This document shows positions 54,866 through 64,000 of a stretch of DNA of 64,000 nucleotides, piece by piece. The DNA comes from Clytia hemisphaerica (taxonomy: Eukaryota > Cnidaria > Hydrozoa > Leptothecata > Clytiidae), in assembly GCA_902728285.1 (NCBI GenBank), contig CACVBU010000910.1, positions 124,001 to 188,000 of the forward strand, read 5' to 3'. How positions within the stretch are numbered: the first letter of the stretch is position 1; each line of letters opens with the position of its first letter. A program made the translations under genes and the position numbers. The notes beneath the pieces were generated by a model that did no database searches, had not been told where the DNA came from, and was given only the letters and a program-made list of their open reading frames with translations.

Positions 54866-57800
54866 CTTTGAAGAAGAGGCTGACCTCTTGGAGTGAGCCT
54901 GAAAAATGTTGATGTCAATGCCCGCCATTTTTAACATCTCTTTTACCCATCTAGCTGTTGTATCCTTTCCTACGGGCTTGTGTGGTTCGACATAGCTCAA
55001 AAATAATTTAGAGGTTTGCTGTTTTTTCCTAAACACCTTTGTAACTTTGATGTATTCGGTAAGGGCTTGATATGGACAAAGCTTCCTATTTCCCTCAAAT
55101 TTCCTAAATTCTATTGGTTCATTTTTCTTTCCTTGTTTGAAATGCTTGGGTGGTGTACTTAAATGAAAAATGAAAGTCGTTTCTGATTTCCCCATGAGAT
55201 CAATATCCAGGTCCGTAAGTTCCGAGCCTCTATTTGGCGCCAGGATTCCCAAAAGTGTTACAGTTTTAAAAGTAAGTTCCTTTAGTTGTAAATGTTCGTT
55301 TTCTGGTAATTCCCTCATACAATTCAACACTGTGTCGATGTCCCATATTTCCGTATATTTAGGCATCGGGGGTCTCTGTCTTGAAACTCCTTTTAGTAAG
55401 GAAGTGACCAGTGGATGTTGCCCCACTGGTAGCCCTTCAACAATTCTATGGTAAAAGGATATGGCTGATCTATGCCCATTTATGGTGTTATATTCTTTAC
55501 CCTCTTCGAATAAGGTTGTCAAGTAGTTGACTACGGTCTCTATAGTACTTGAAATGGGATCAATTTCCCTTTTACGACACCAGCTACTGAAGTTTTTCCA
55601 GGCTGACATGTAATGTCTCCTAGTTCCCTTTGCTTTGGATTGTTGGATAAGGGTAGCAGCAGTTTGTGATATGCCCTCTGAAGACTCATGTTCCCTGATA
55701 TCTCCCACACTGCCAAGTGCAGTGTTTTGTTTCGAATGAGAGGGTGCGTTTCCTCCAATGGGTGGGTTAGAGTGTCCCTTTCCATTTCTATCTTCCTTGG
55801 GTTTGAGATTAACATCCCCAGTAAAACTGGATACCAGGGTTGGGTTGTCCAGATTGGGGCTATCAAAATTACTGTAGCTCGAGACCTTTGCGCTTTCTCC
55901 AGGCACCTCCCTATCAGAGAAAATGGGGGAAATGCATATGCTAGAGTTTGGTCCCAGGTCTGAGTTAATGCATCTATTGCTTGACAATCCGGGTCTGGTC
56001 TCCAACTGAAATAGGTTTCCAGTTGGTGGGCTGTTCTGGAAGCAAATAGGTCGATTTCTGGAGTTCCCAAAGTTTCCACTATCTGTATGAAAACCCTCCT
56101 TTTTAGCTTCCAATCGCTCCAGTCTGTCGAGTTCCTGGACTCGAAGTCGGCTTCCTTGTTCAAGCTCGATGGGATGTATTCTGCAGTAAGAGTGATCCCT
56201 TTCTGGGTCAAGAAAGACCATATTTCCTTGGCTATGTTTACTAGAGTCAAATTTGTTGGTCGACCCATTTTCACAATGTGAGCTAGAGCTACCTGATTGT
56301 CTATCAATAGATGTATTGACTTCAGATGATTTCCCTTCACAAAGGTTTTCAGAGCTATGAGAGCTGCTTTCATCTCTAGGACATTTATATGTTCCTCTTT
56401 TTCCCAACTTTGCCATAGTCCTCCTGACGAGATCTGACCACAGTGGGCCCCCCATCCTCCTTTTCTTCCCTTTGCCGCATCTGAGCTTATAATTAAATCT
56501 GGGGGTAAGATGTTTATGTTTTTCCCATTTCCTGTCGAAAGGTTTTCTACCCACCACTTTAGCTCCTCCGTTGCTTTGTTGTCCAAGCTCATTGCAGACT
56601 CGTATCTCTGTTCGCATCTCGCTAATTGCGTGTTCATGCATTTTTGAAGGAACCTTATTTGGAGTGGTGCTAGGGTGAAGGCTGGGGCGATTGCCATAAG
56701 ATTCCCTATTAGGCTCGCTAGTTTCCTTATGGGAAAAGTTTTCAGACTCAACATTTGAATGCATAATTTCCTCAGTTTTTGCACTTTCTCTAGTGGGACT
56801 TTGAAGGTCATATCGCAGCTGTTTATTAAGACTCCCAGATACTCCATCTGTTGGTTTGGTACCAGTACAGACTTCTGTAGATTTATTGTAAACCCTAGAT
56901 TCTCCAGAAGAAAGATTGTTGTGTCCCTTGAGAAGATTGCTTCTCCTTTCGACCCTGCTACTATCAATAGGTCGTCTATGTATATGAGGACTCTTATTTG
57001 TAACCTTCTCAACAGTGAAATGGGTACTTTGAGTAGTTTTGTGAAGAACCTGGGAGCTGGTCCCAATCCGAACATCAGGCATTGGAATTCGTATAGGCTT
57101 CCTTCCCAGCTGAATCTCACATACTTCTTTGATTGGGGATGCAACGGTATTGCAAAATAAGCGTCCTTCAGGTCGATTTTGACCATGAAGTCCCCCTTCT
57201 GGAGGATGTTTTTCACATCCTTCAAAGTTTCCATTTTGAATTTTTGATATGGAATGTATGAGTTCAGTTCCTTTAGATTTATAACTGGCCTGTATTTTCC
57301 TGGTTCCTTTTTCTCTCTTAAAAATAGAGTGGACAAAAATTGACCTTCTGTGTTTAGAACTCTCTTCACAGCCCCTTTCTCCAGTAAGGTTCTTATCTCT
57401 GCTCTTATCAAGGCTTTCATTTTGGAATTGAAATTTATTTGTTGTGGTCCTGTTTTTTGAATTGGCTTCCCTATTATTGGGATCACTAAGCCTGAAACTG
57501 TTTCCAAGATGAATTTGTCCTGAGTCAGTTTTGACCAATTGTTTTGAAAAAATCCTGTCCTTCCAGTCTGTGTCAACTGGGGATTTGATAAATCCTCTAT
57601 GAGGTTTTTTATACTTGGGTGTATTTTCCCAAATTTTTGTGACTCCCCGTTTGTCAGCAGAGGTTTTGCTTGACTGGAGAGAGGTTCTGTGAAGTTTGAC
57701 AGAATTTTTCTTACCTTTGCCTCTTCGGTTTTGAATTCTGTGGTGCAAGCCAGCCTGTTGTTCATCGGTGTATTGTTCGTGCCCCTCTCCGTGGCTTGTC

Positions 57801-58855
57801 GATCGGGAGGAGCTCCATGAAAAGGGAGTGCGATTAGCTGTTTGTACTCTTTTTGAAAAGAGGAATTGTTTGAGTGACTGGTTGTTCACTTTTGCCTGTT
57901 TTGTGAGGGATTTTATTGTCTCCTCTCCAAAAAGTTTTCCATCACTTTCTTGTAACTCCTCTAATAGGGTCTCTCTGAGCCACACACTGATATGGCTTTC
58001 ACGAATGCCAAGTCCCATCAAAGCATTTTTCCTTCGGAAGAAATTGCTGGCATTGAGGGCCTGTCCTAACAGCAGTATCGACTGTTGGAAATGAGTGGCC
58101 ACCTCTTCGAGATCGAGTTTTTCATTCTCGTCTCCTGATCTTGCTCTCTCAACGCTCTGCCAGATTTTGGCAAGCGGAGCCAAGATATCTCTGACTTTAT
58201 TCGATATCCGGGATATCGATTTGTCCACGGCCAGGGTTTTAGTTCCCATTGACCCTTTTTCTCTGAGTAAGCAATCGAATAATGAATCCATTTTTAACTC
58301 AGGTGAGACGTTGCTTGGGACTGGTGTTTCTTCCAGTATGTCCCTCTCAAGCTCTTTATCAGGTATGTAATTCCTGATGTGCTTCTCCAGATACTTCACA
58401 AGTCTGGGATCAAGTTTCCAGTCATGTTCATTGACGTCCATCTGGAATAATTCTGGTTTGTCGTCACTCGAATTAGATGATGAGGTAGAGGAACTTCTGC
58501 TTCTTTTTCTGGATTTTCGTCTCTTTTTGACTTGCTTTTTCTTCTTTTGCTTCTTCTTCTTTTTCTCCTTTTTCCGTCTCTCCTCAGAGGAATCGGAGCT
58601 ACTTGAGCTGCTTGATGATGAACTGGAATTTCTGCTGGAGGAGGATGAGGGAGAGGGTGTTCTTTTCCTCTTTTTCTTCTTGTCTCTTCCTCTTTCCTTT
58701 AAACTACCATTCCTATCAGTTCCTTCGACGTTTGTTTTTGTTAAATCTGCATCATTTAATTGATTTTCCTCACTGATTGTGTTGTTCTCATTAGATTTAT
58801 TAGATTTAGTCACATCATATCTCACTTTAGTTTTTTCGGTCGTTGGCGACGCCAT
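54866..58855 (-). CDS. DIRS-like ORF: gag-like N-terminus and tyrosine recombinase C-terminus
   Basis: One continuous frame from ATG 58855. The first ~130 residues are basic and Ser-rich (KKKKRKRTPSP, long S runs), followed by a gag-like region (~130-340). The middle ~700 codons overlap the RT frame and look low-complexity in this frame. The last ~270 residues are a tyrosine recombinase: QSKAKGTRRHYMSAWKNF as core-binding start, LLGILAPNRGSEL with the first catalytic Arg, and AHSKRSAS with the His-x-x-Arg box. The frame then runs into inserted DNA at about 54865. The remainder with the Tyr nucleophile lies beyond the insertion at 54382-54516. Recombinase-mediated integration of a circular intermediate is the known role of this enzyme in DIRS elements. 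Confidence 0.82.
55540..57765 (-). CDS. DIRS-like reverse transcriptase / RNase H
   Basis: 741 codons in a different frame, nested in the longer ORF. RT motifs: KYRPVINLKELN, MVKIDLKDAYFAIPL, FQCLMFGLGPAPRFFTKLL and the catalytic YIDDLL. RNase H follows with an SSDAAKGRKGGWGAH start, NVLEMKAALIAL, IDNQVALAHI and NKEADFESR. After it comes the conserved DIRS segment with DLFASR, YFSWRPDPDCQAIDA and PIWTTQPWYPVL. All catalytic residues I can place are present and the frame has no stops. Overlap of RT with the recombinase-bearing frame is known for DIRS elements. The C-terminal end reaches about 70 bp past the start of the recombinase core. Confidence 0.92.
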   Translation of the reverse strand: MNNRLACTTEFKTEEAKVRKILSNFTEPLSSQAKPLLTNGESQKFGKIHPSIKNLIEDLSNPQLTQTGRTGFFQNNWSKLTQDKFILETVSGLVIPIIGKPIQKTGPQQINFNSKMKALIRAEIRTLLEKGAVKRVLNTEGQFLSTLFLREKKEPGKYRPVINLKELNSYIPYQKFKMETLKDVKNILQKGDFMVKIDLKDAYFAIPLHPQSKKYVRFSWEGSLYEFQCLMFGLGPAPRFFTKLLKVPISLLRRLQIRVLIYIDDLLIVAGSKGEAIFSRDTTIFLLENLGFTINLQKSVLVPNQQMEYLGVLINSCDMTFKVPLEKVQKLRKLCIQMLSLKTFPIRKLASLIGNLMAIAPAFTLAPLQIRFLQKCMNTQLARCEQRYESAMSLDNKATEELKWWVENLSTGNGKNINILPPDLIISSDAAKGRKGGWGAHCGQISSGGLWQSWEKEEHINVLEMKAALIALKTFVKGNHLKSIHLLIDNQVALAHIVKMGRPTNLTLVNIAKEIWSFLTQKGITLTAEYIPSSLNKEADFESRNSTDWSDWKLKRRVFIQIVETLGTPEIDLFASRTAHQLETYFSWRPDPDCQAIDALTQTWDQTLAYAFPPFSLIGRCLEKAQRSRATVILIAPIWTTQPWYPVLLGMLISNPRKIEMERDTLTHPLEETHPLIRNKTLHLAVWEISGNMSLQRAYHKLLLPLSNNPKQRELGDITCQPGKTSVAGVVKGKLIPFQVL

Positions 58856-58978
58856 CTTGATCCGAAAACGAAAGTGAGAAGAGGACTTAGCCGGCGTTCC
58901 GCAGCCTTTTGTGAAGACTCACTCTAGACTGCGTCCGCTCGGCATAATGAATTCGTCTGATTTTAAGCGATATAAAAT

Positions 58979-60963
58979 TCAATTGACATTGGTTTAGATC
59001 AGCCATAAAGAAATCAGGCCCTAGCAACGGGTATGATTTTTTCGTTGCTAAGGAAAATACTTTAGATCAGAGTCTAGAAAAAACCTTATATCTCAGGAAA
59101 TATAAATGCTACGACCTTAGAATTTTCAGAGTGTGTTCAGAAAGGGTATAGGGTCATAAAACGCGCAAAATCTCGAAATCGATAATTTTCATTTTCATAA
59201 TTTTCTCAAAACTTCATGTGACTCCCACCTTAAGGAAGTTTGTTTCGAGCTAATGGATTTCTTTTGTTGTTGCTTTAGAGTTTTATAATTAGCGTGGTAT
59301 GACGAAATTCTTTAGTTTCAGGTCAAATTATGCGTAAACTTTAAGGGCTTATATTTTGGAGAGACCTCTTTTATACCAAAAGATACCTATATTTTCTTGC
59401 TCAGAATTTTCCAGCGATTCTAATTATATAACGGCATCATGACCGCATAATTAGATTAAAAGCTAAAGTGCACGAAAATAAGAAATCAAATCTGTCTTTG
59501 ATGAATTTCTATCAATTTTTTTAGAAATAATTTGGTATCATTGTGATGAGAATTTTTTAGACTACAAGTTAGTGTAAAATTTGTTACTGGATACTGAAAG
59601 TACGAAAAACATAAAAAGACACTTTTATAAACACAGCATATAGAAACCAGCCCTCTTCGCATGGCGAGCCGTTTTTTTCTGAACTTTTTGTAACGACCAA
59701 ATTAAACCTAAAACAAAGGAGTTTTCAATAGACACGATCAGAACACTTCGGGTAATCAGAGAAGCACTTTTTCTATTCTATCCCATTTCTCTGCTCCCTG
59801 GTAATGTTCATTAACACCAGAGAAATGGAAAGGAATAGAAAAAGCACTTCTCGAAAACAATGGAAATACGGCTCGTCATATACAAGGTCCTTTGCCCTTA
59901 TGGTGATAAAAGCATGAAATTTGGCACAGATGATCCTTAGAGGGTCTAAACCCTAATTTTAAACAGTAACACCAAATTTTGCCACCTGGCCACCTGCCAG
60001 ATGACGTCATCAGGTGGCTGGGCAAAAAATTATTTTTTTGAAAATATTCAAAATCTGATGGTTCTAGCGGAAAGAGCATGCAATGCTGATGAAAATCGAG
60101 GTATAAAACATGCCTTGAAAATCTTCCTATCAAAAGTTATGAAGGTTGAAAGTTTTGTGATGACGTCATCGCAAGCCTTTCCAGGCAAAACTTGAAAACC
60201 TCGTAATTTTGGAACAAATTGACCAAATTTGGTTTTTTATACATAAATTCATATACGGCATAGAGTTGTATAATTAGCGTGGTTTATGACGAAATTCTTT
60301 AGTTTCAGGTCAAATTATGCGAGAACTTTAGGGGCTTATATTTTGGGGACACCTCTTTCATACCAAAAGATACCTATATTTTCTTGCTCAGAAAATTCTA
60401 GCGATTCTAATGGTTCAACGACATCATGACGGCATAATTAGATAGAAAACTAAATTGCAAGAAAAAAAGAAATTAAATCTGTTCTTGATTAATTTCTTCC
60501 AAATTTTCTTGGAGTAACTTGAATGATACCATCTTGATGAGAATTTAGTTACTTTAAGATTACCCTGGGGGCAATTGTCACATGGACAATTTTCTGGGGG
60601 GGGGGCACTTGCCCTGGGGGCAATTATCATAGCGGCAATTGTCCTGTCACCAAAGAATGATGTACAAAATGATCTCGGTACCTTTTATTGGATTTCCAAA
60701 GTCCCGCTGAGGGTCGGAAAAATAAAAAAATTTCCCCCGGAAAGATCGAAATTTGGTCAAAATTGTCGCAATAAGGGTCGTAAAATTCAAAAGATTTTCC
60801 ATTGTTTTTCTCCTTTTTAGGGTCCAAGGATCGAACGTCGGGCGGCACCCCGCCCCTGTCAGCTCGCAACCCTAGTACTCCTAGTAGTTTTCTTTTTCAT
60901 GATTCTGATAGCGCTCACGATAACAAAGTGAGATCTGGGAACGAGATTTGTAATTATGAAAAT
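58979..60963. other. repeat-rich DNA, no gene; ~235-bp direct duplication
   Basis: Blocks at about 59281-59515 and 60262-60510 are diverged direct copies (TTCTTTAGTTTCAGGTCAAA, CCAAAAGATACCTATATTTT). Between them lies a small GACGTCATC-centred hairpin near 59,970-60,030. G/C tracts with GGGGGCAATT words occur at 60,565-60,640. Short ORFs in this stretch show no recognisable domains. Confidence 0.55.
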
Positions 60964-61143
60964 ATGACTTTTCTATATTTCTAAATTTGAGGAAATATCA
61001 TATTTCATGATATTTTCAAATCTGAAACATCATATTTTCAAAATATTTCCAACTTTTGGAAATATGATGTTTCAATGAATTTTAGATTTGGAATTATCAT
61101 GAAATATGATATTTCCTCAACTTTGGAAATATAGAAAAGTCAT
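60964..61143. repeat. 180-bp palindrome
   Basis: ATGACTTTTCTATATTTC pairs with its inverse at the right end, and GAGGAAATATCATATTTCAT pairs further in. A GGAAATAT/ATATTTCC word recurs in both arms. It is a MITE-like hairpin without coding sequence. Confidence 0.85.
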
Positions 61144-61379
61144 TTTTCGATATTTACAAAGGTGTATTGAAATATCATATTTTCAAGATATTTCCATGAT
61201 TGGAAATCTCTCATTTCGCCCAGTGCAACCGTTGTGGGTTGTGGGTTGCCTTTTTTTTGATTTGATTTGCCTCCCCAATCTTGGTCAAGGAAATATGTTC
61301 ATTGCCCTTTTTTCAAAGGAAGGTGATGGGATACAAATAAAGAATTATCCATAAAAAGAGTACCCTGAGTATCAGAGGT

Positions 61380-61878
61380 TAAGGTCGTGTTCAGACCTGA
61401 AAGTTTAAGTTTAAGGTTTAAGTAGCACTTTGTTGATATGGGAATTCAATTATAATCACTTTTCTTTTGTCATCATCGATTGGCGATCTCGAGGAATCTC
61501 CTTTCCTAACTTGAAATCATGTCATCTTCTCTCTTGAGATACTTTGAAACAAAAAAAATTTCAGGGAATCCATCTGCAAAACACTAATTCGTGTTCGTTG
61601 AAGTCATTACTGCTAGATATGCTCCGAGCGTCTCTAAGTCATAAATTTCAAGTTTTTTTTCTTCGTTTACAAAAGGAGCATGCTTTTCACTTGCTAATTC
61701 TGATTTCGTCTATTCAGAAAACTGTAACAAAATCGTAAAAACTTTTTTTTTAAACCAGAGGGTGATTCCTTTTTAAACTTTGGTTTAACTAATGAGGAGC
61801 GTGCCGTTAAATACAAAAGGAATATAAAAGAAACATGTAGACCTAATTGCTTTAAACCTTGGTCTGAACACGACCTAA
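61380..61878. mobile_element. TIR element (MITE)
   Basis: AGGTCGTGTTCAGACC is present at the left end and its inverse GGTCTGAACACGACCT at the right. Inner TTTAAGGTTTAA / GCTTTAAACCTT words extend the symmetry. The ~500-bp interior has no ORF of note. Confidence 0.75.
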
Positions 61879-63589
61879 GTTTTCAAAGAAAATAGTAACC
61901 TCTGAAGACAAATAATAGAAATTATATCGCGCATGTGTCAATCTAATCACTGTAGAAAAAATCAAAGATGAAGAGCAAATATTACCATACTAGCCGGTAC
62001 CCGGCGTCGCACGCCGGTTAAGCTGTAGCTGAACGCACTAAAAGTCCTTTGGATGTTGAAGCTGGCTTAAAAAAAGTTCAACCGGGTTTAAAAGTTTGAC
62101 TCTAACCATCACCCGGAGTTCTTTTTCTCGCTTCGCTCGCATTAAATACGCCGTCCAGTTTCGACAATTTGAGAAAATGTCAAGGGAAAGCCACAAAGAA
62201 TAGTTCAACTTTGTTTTATCAGATGTAAAAAGATAAATAAGTAAATTCTAAATTGCTTTTTTTAACCCTTGTCATAACTTTTCGAATTTAAACATGTAAA
62301 ATGACGTACACAGTTTTTAACAGTATCAACCATTTGAATATGTTTTTATATGAAGAAAGAGATGGATAATTTCTTCTTGCTTTTTATCGCCCTTTGAACG
62401 CTGTTATTGTTCGACAAACTTTTTAATTTTTATATTTTGATTTACATTTGAAATGTTCTTTTCTATAAAAGAAACTTGTTTTGTTTTGAAAAGAATTCGA
62501 ATGTCATTAATAAATACGATCGTTAATTAAATACATTCGAAAACATTTCAAACAAAAGAAAAGAGAAAAACAGGATCGGGCAATGCTGGGCAGATTTTAA
62601 AATTACTAAATGTAGATGGGCCTTAAATTTCAAAACAAAGGCTGAATAAAGTCTAAACCAGGCTCTATCCGACCTGTCAATCAAAACAAACTTATCGAGA
62701 AAAAAAGCGCGAATCCAATAGAACAAATTTGTGAAGCAAGAAACTAAAAGTCATAATTTTAAAACACAAACAAAGCGAAAACGAAAGTGGTGACACACAG
62801 ACACACAAAGCACCGCTATTAATATATAGATTAATGTCTAGCAGACTATATCGGTATGCAGTTTACTATTTACGAATTCCCCAGAAACCTCCAAGTGTAG
62901 TTGAAATGAGTTTATTTCGAAAGAAATCTTTTACATGATCCCCAAATGTATAACAGTAATTACTAAACTTTTAATTATGGAAATGTCACTTTAATTGAAT
63001 TGAAATAATAGACAGACTTTATGTTATGATTCTCTATCACTGACTCTTTTTACAAAGCATTGATGACTTTTTGTAAGTTGTGTTTTCAACGACGGGAATA
63101 AAAATATCGACTATGACGCTCATCCAAGATCTTGGATGGTCGTCATGGTTACTTTTGTCTTCGCTGATTGCGCGATGAATAGAATCTCGATTCGTCGGCA
63201 CAGCGTAAATATATGATTTTGAGCTGTGCTTTTCACGGTATAAAAAGAGCTTTTTGAGGTACTTAGTTACAATAGTAAAACCATTCTAAAACATGGTGCT
63301 TTTAGCCAAATAAGAAAGTGTTAAAATCGAAATTTTTTTCGGTCGGCACAAACCATGGTTGCACTTTGTCAGTAATTAAACTTCACTTCTTCTATGCTAT
63401 TTGCACTTGTAAATTAGATCGTTCATCTGTTATACTGAGCTAATAACAGGTGAAAATTAAGTTTTCAACAGGGTATCCCTTAATCCTTATTTCATCAACA
63501 ATTCTTGCAGTTGAAAGACCTTTCCTCACGAAATAGGCCCAGAATGAAATGTAAAAATTTTCGGTGACGGTATTTGGAGTTAATTGTGT
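61879..63589. other. no gene seen
   Basis: AT-rich intergenic or intronic DNA. A small GC-rich hairpin (CCGGTACCCGGCGTCGC / CGCCGG) lies at about 61,995-62,020. No confident coding region is seen on either strand. Confidence 0.4.
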
Positions 63590-63661
63590 CCGGTATTCCG
63601 GTATTTCGGGAAAAATCCGGTATTTCGGTATTCAGTACCCCTTGAAACCCCCCCCCCCCTT
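63590..63661. repeat. right-end fragment related to the 54525-54865 insert
   Basis: CCGGTATTTCGG-type words lead into AGTACCCCTTGAAACCCCC and a C-tract, matching the organisation of the right end of the hAT-like insert. The left end is not clear. Confidence 0.5.
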
Positions 63662-63841
63662 AGTCAAAGATACTTGGAAATTCTAATCGGGATCGACATT
63701 GACGCATGATCCAAAAATTCCCAGTCGATTTATTTACGTTAAAACAATACGTTCATCTAACGTCCTCAACAAACAAATGAGGCTGAATGATAATAATAAC
63801 ATGGAATCCGGGTCTCAATAACGTTTTTCTTTTTTATGTAG

Positions 63842-64000
63842 GATCAGATGATTTTTACAAATGTTTAGCGAAACGAGGAGCAGCGACACTCTACCACCCA
63901 GTGGGTACGTGCAAGATGGGACCCCTAATGATGATCAAGCAGTTGTAGATTCAACATTGAAAGTTTATGGTATCAAAGGATTACGTGTTGTCGATGCATC
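63842..64000 (+). CDS. GMC oxidoreductase (choline-dehydrogenase-like), C-terminal exon, partial
   Basis: An acceptor at 63840-63841 opens an exon encoding SDDFYKCLAKRG, then the family signature YHPVGTCKMG. The following part of the family consensus (DDQAVVDSTLKVYGIKGLRV) continues in a frame displaced by -1, just after the CCCC run at about 63921-63926. GMC enzymes are FAD-dependent alcohol/aldehyde oxidoreductases, and this segment contains the HPVGT motif near the active-site histidine. A missing base in a homopolymer is the simplest explanation: either an assembly error or a real frameshift making it a pseudogene. Upstream exons are not recognised in the window, and the rest lies beyond its end. 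Confidence 0.85.

Larger units (their letters stand above)
54271..58978 (-). mobile_element. DIRS-like tyrosine-recombinase retrotransposon
   Basis: Inverted terminal repeats of 98 bp lie at 54271-54368 and 58881-58978 (TATATCGCTTAAAATCAGAC at the outer side). The gene set (gag-like, RT/RNase H in an overlapping frame, tyrosine recombinase) and the absence of LTRs or an integrase fit DIRS/Ngaro-group elements. It lies inside the TTAA-flanked structure and abuts the THAP transposon. Its recombinase frame is split by a later insertion at 54525-54865. Confidence 0.88.
48356..59229. mobile_element. TTAA-flanked inverted-repeat structure enclosing other elements
   Basis: GGTGGGAGTCACATGAA at 48356 is matched by its inverse ending at 59229, and TTAA adjoins each end (48352-48355 and 59230-59233), as for piggyBac-type elements. 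Most of the 10.9 kb is later insertions: a THAP transposon and a DIRS-like element. The native parts are about 48356-49799 and 58979-59229. A reverse-complement pair CAATGTCAATTGAA / TTCAATTGACATTG sits at about 49780 and 58978. No transposase of its own was recognised. Confidence 0.65.

Noticed and set aside
57768..58763. Plus-strand ORFs opposite the DIRS gag region
   Set aside because: Antisense shadows of the Ser/Lys-rich coding sequence, with low-complexity translations and no recognisable domains.

Overview
The window is nuclear DNA from an invertebrate animal. It is AT-rich, its two clear host genes are split by introns, and most of the remaining sequence is transposable elements, several nested in one another. 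The mix (Penelope-like, DIRS-like, Crypton-like, Ty3/gypsy with an envelope-like ORF, LINE-like elements and many palindromic MITEs) would fit a cnidarian or another early-branching or aquatic invertebrate. I cannot name the species from the sequence.

Host genes. (1) Minus strand, 24613 down to 4790: a single-pass membrane adaptor-like protein with about 17 tyrosine motifs of the YxxV/I type, a proline-rich segment and basic stretches. It has five coding exons, and its 3' end was not found. (2) Plus strand, 33177-44752: a complete TCP1 (CCT-alpha) chaperonin gene with ten coding exons and a three-unit heat-shock element about 100 bp upstream of the ATG. (3) Plus strand, 63842-64000: part of a GMC oxidoreductase gene with an apparent one-base frame slip, cut by the window end.

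Layout. 1-4790 holds palindromic and TIR elements and a ~400-bp duplication. The adaptor gene's 14.8-kb intron (5995-20775) contains a LINE fragment with an 11-bp target duplication, a broken Crypton-like tyrosine recombinase, and an antisense Ty3/gypsy-like element. That element has gag-pol plus a second large ORF. The second ORF joins the integrase C-terminus, a chromodomain, an envelope-like membrane glycoprotein, a second retropepsin domain and another membrane segment. 24.9-33 kb, between the divergent adaptor and TCP1 genes, holds a dimeric satellite, a composite TIR element with a Penelope-like remnant and GC-rich repeats, and a 1.9-kb transposon whose empty site is visible in a second copy of its flank. 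TCP1 introns carry a large foldback, MITEs and a 63-bp minisatellite.

From 45 to 48.2 kb a reverse-transcriptase element sits inside one MITE, which sits inside another copy of the same MITE, each with its own target duplication. From 48.4 to 59.2 kb a TTAA-flanked inverted-repeat structure encloses a THAP-protein transposon and a DIRS-like element, and the DIRS-like recombinase frame is itself split by a 341-bp insertion with an 8-bp target duplication. The last 5 kb hold more repeats and then the GMC exon.

The most unusual object is the 16048-19686 ORF, with a retropepsin-like domain between two membrane segments in an envelope-type polyprotein. The tyrosine-motif adaptor gene comes next.
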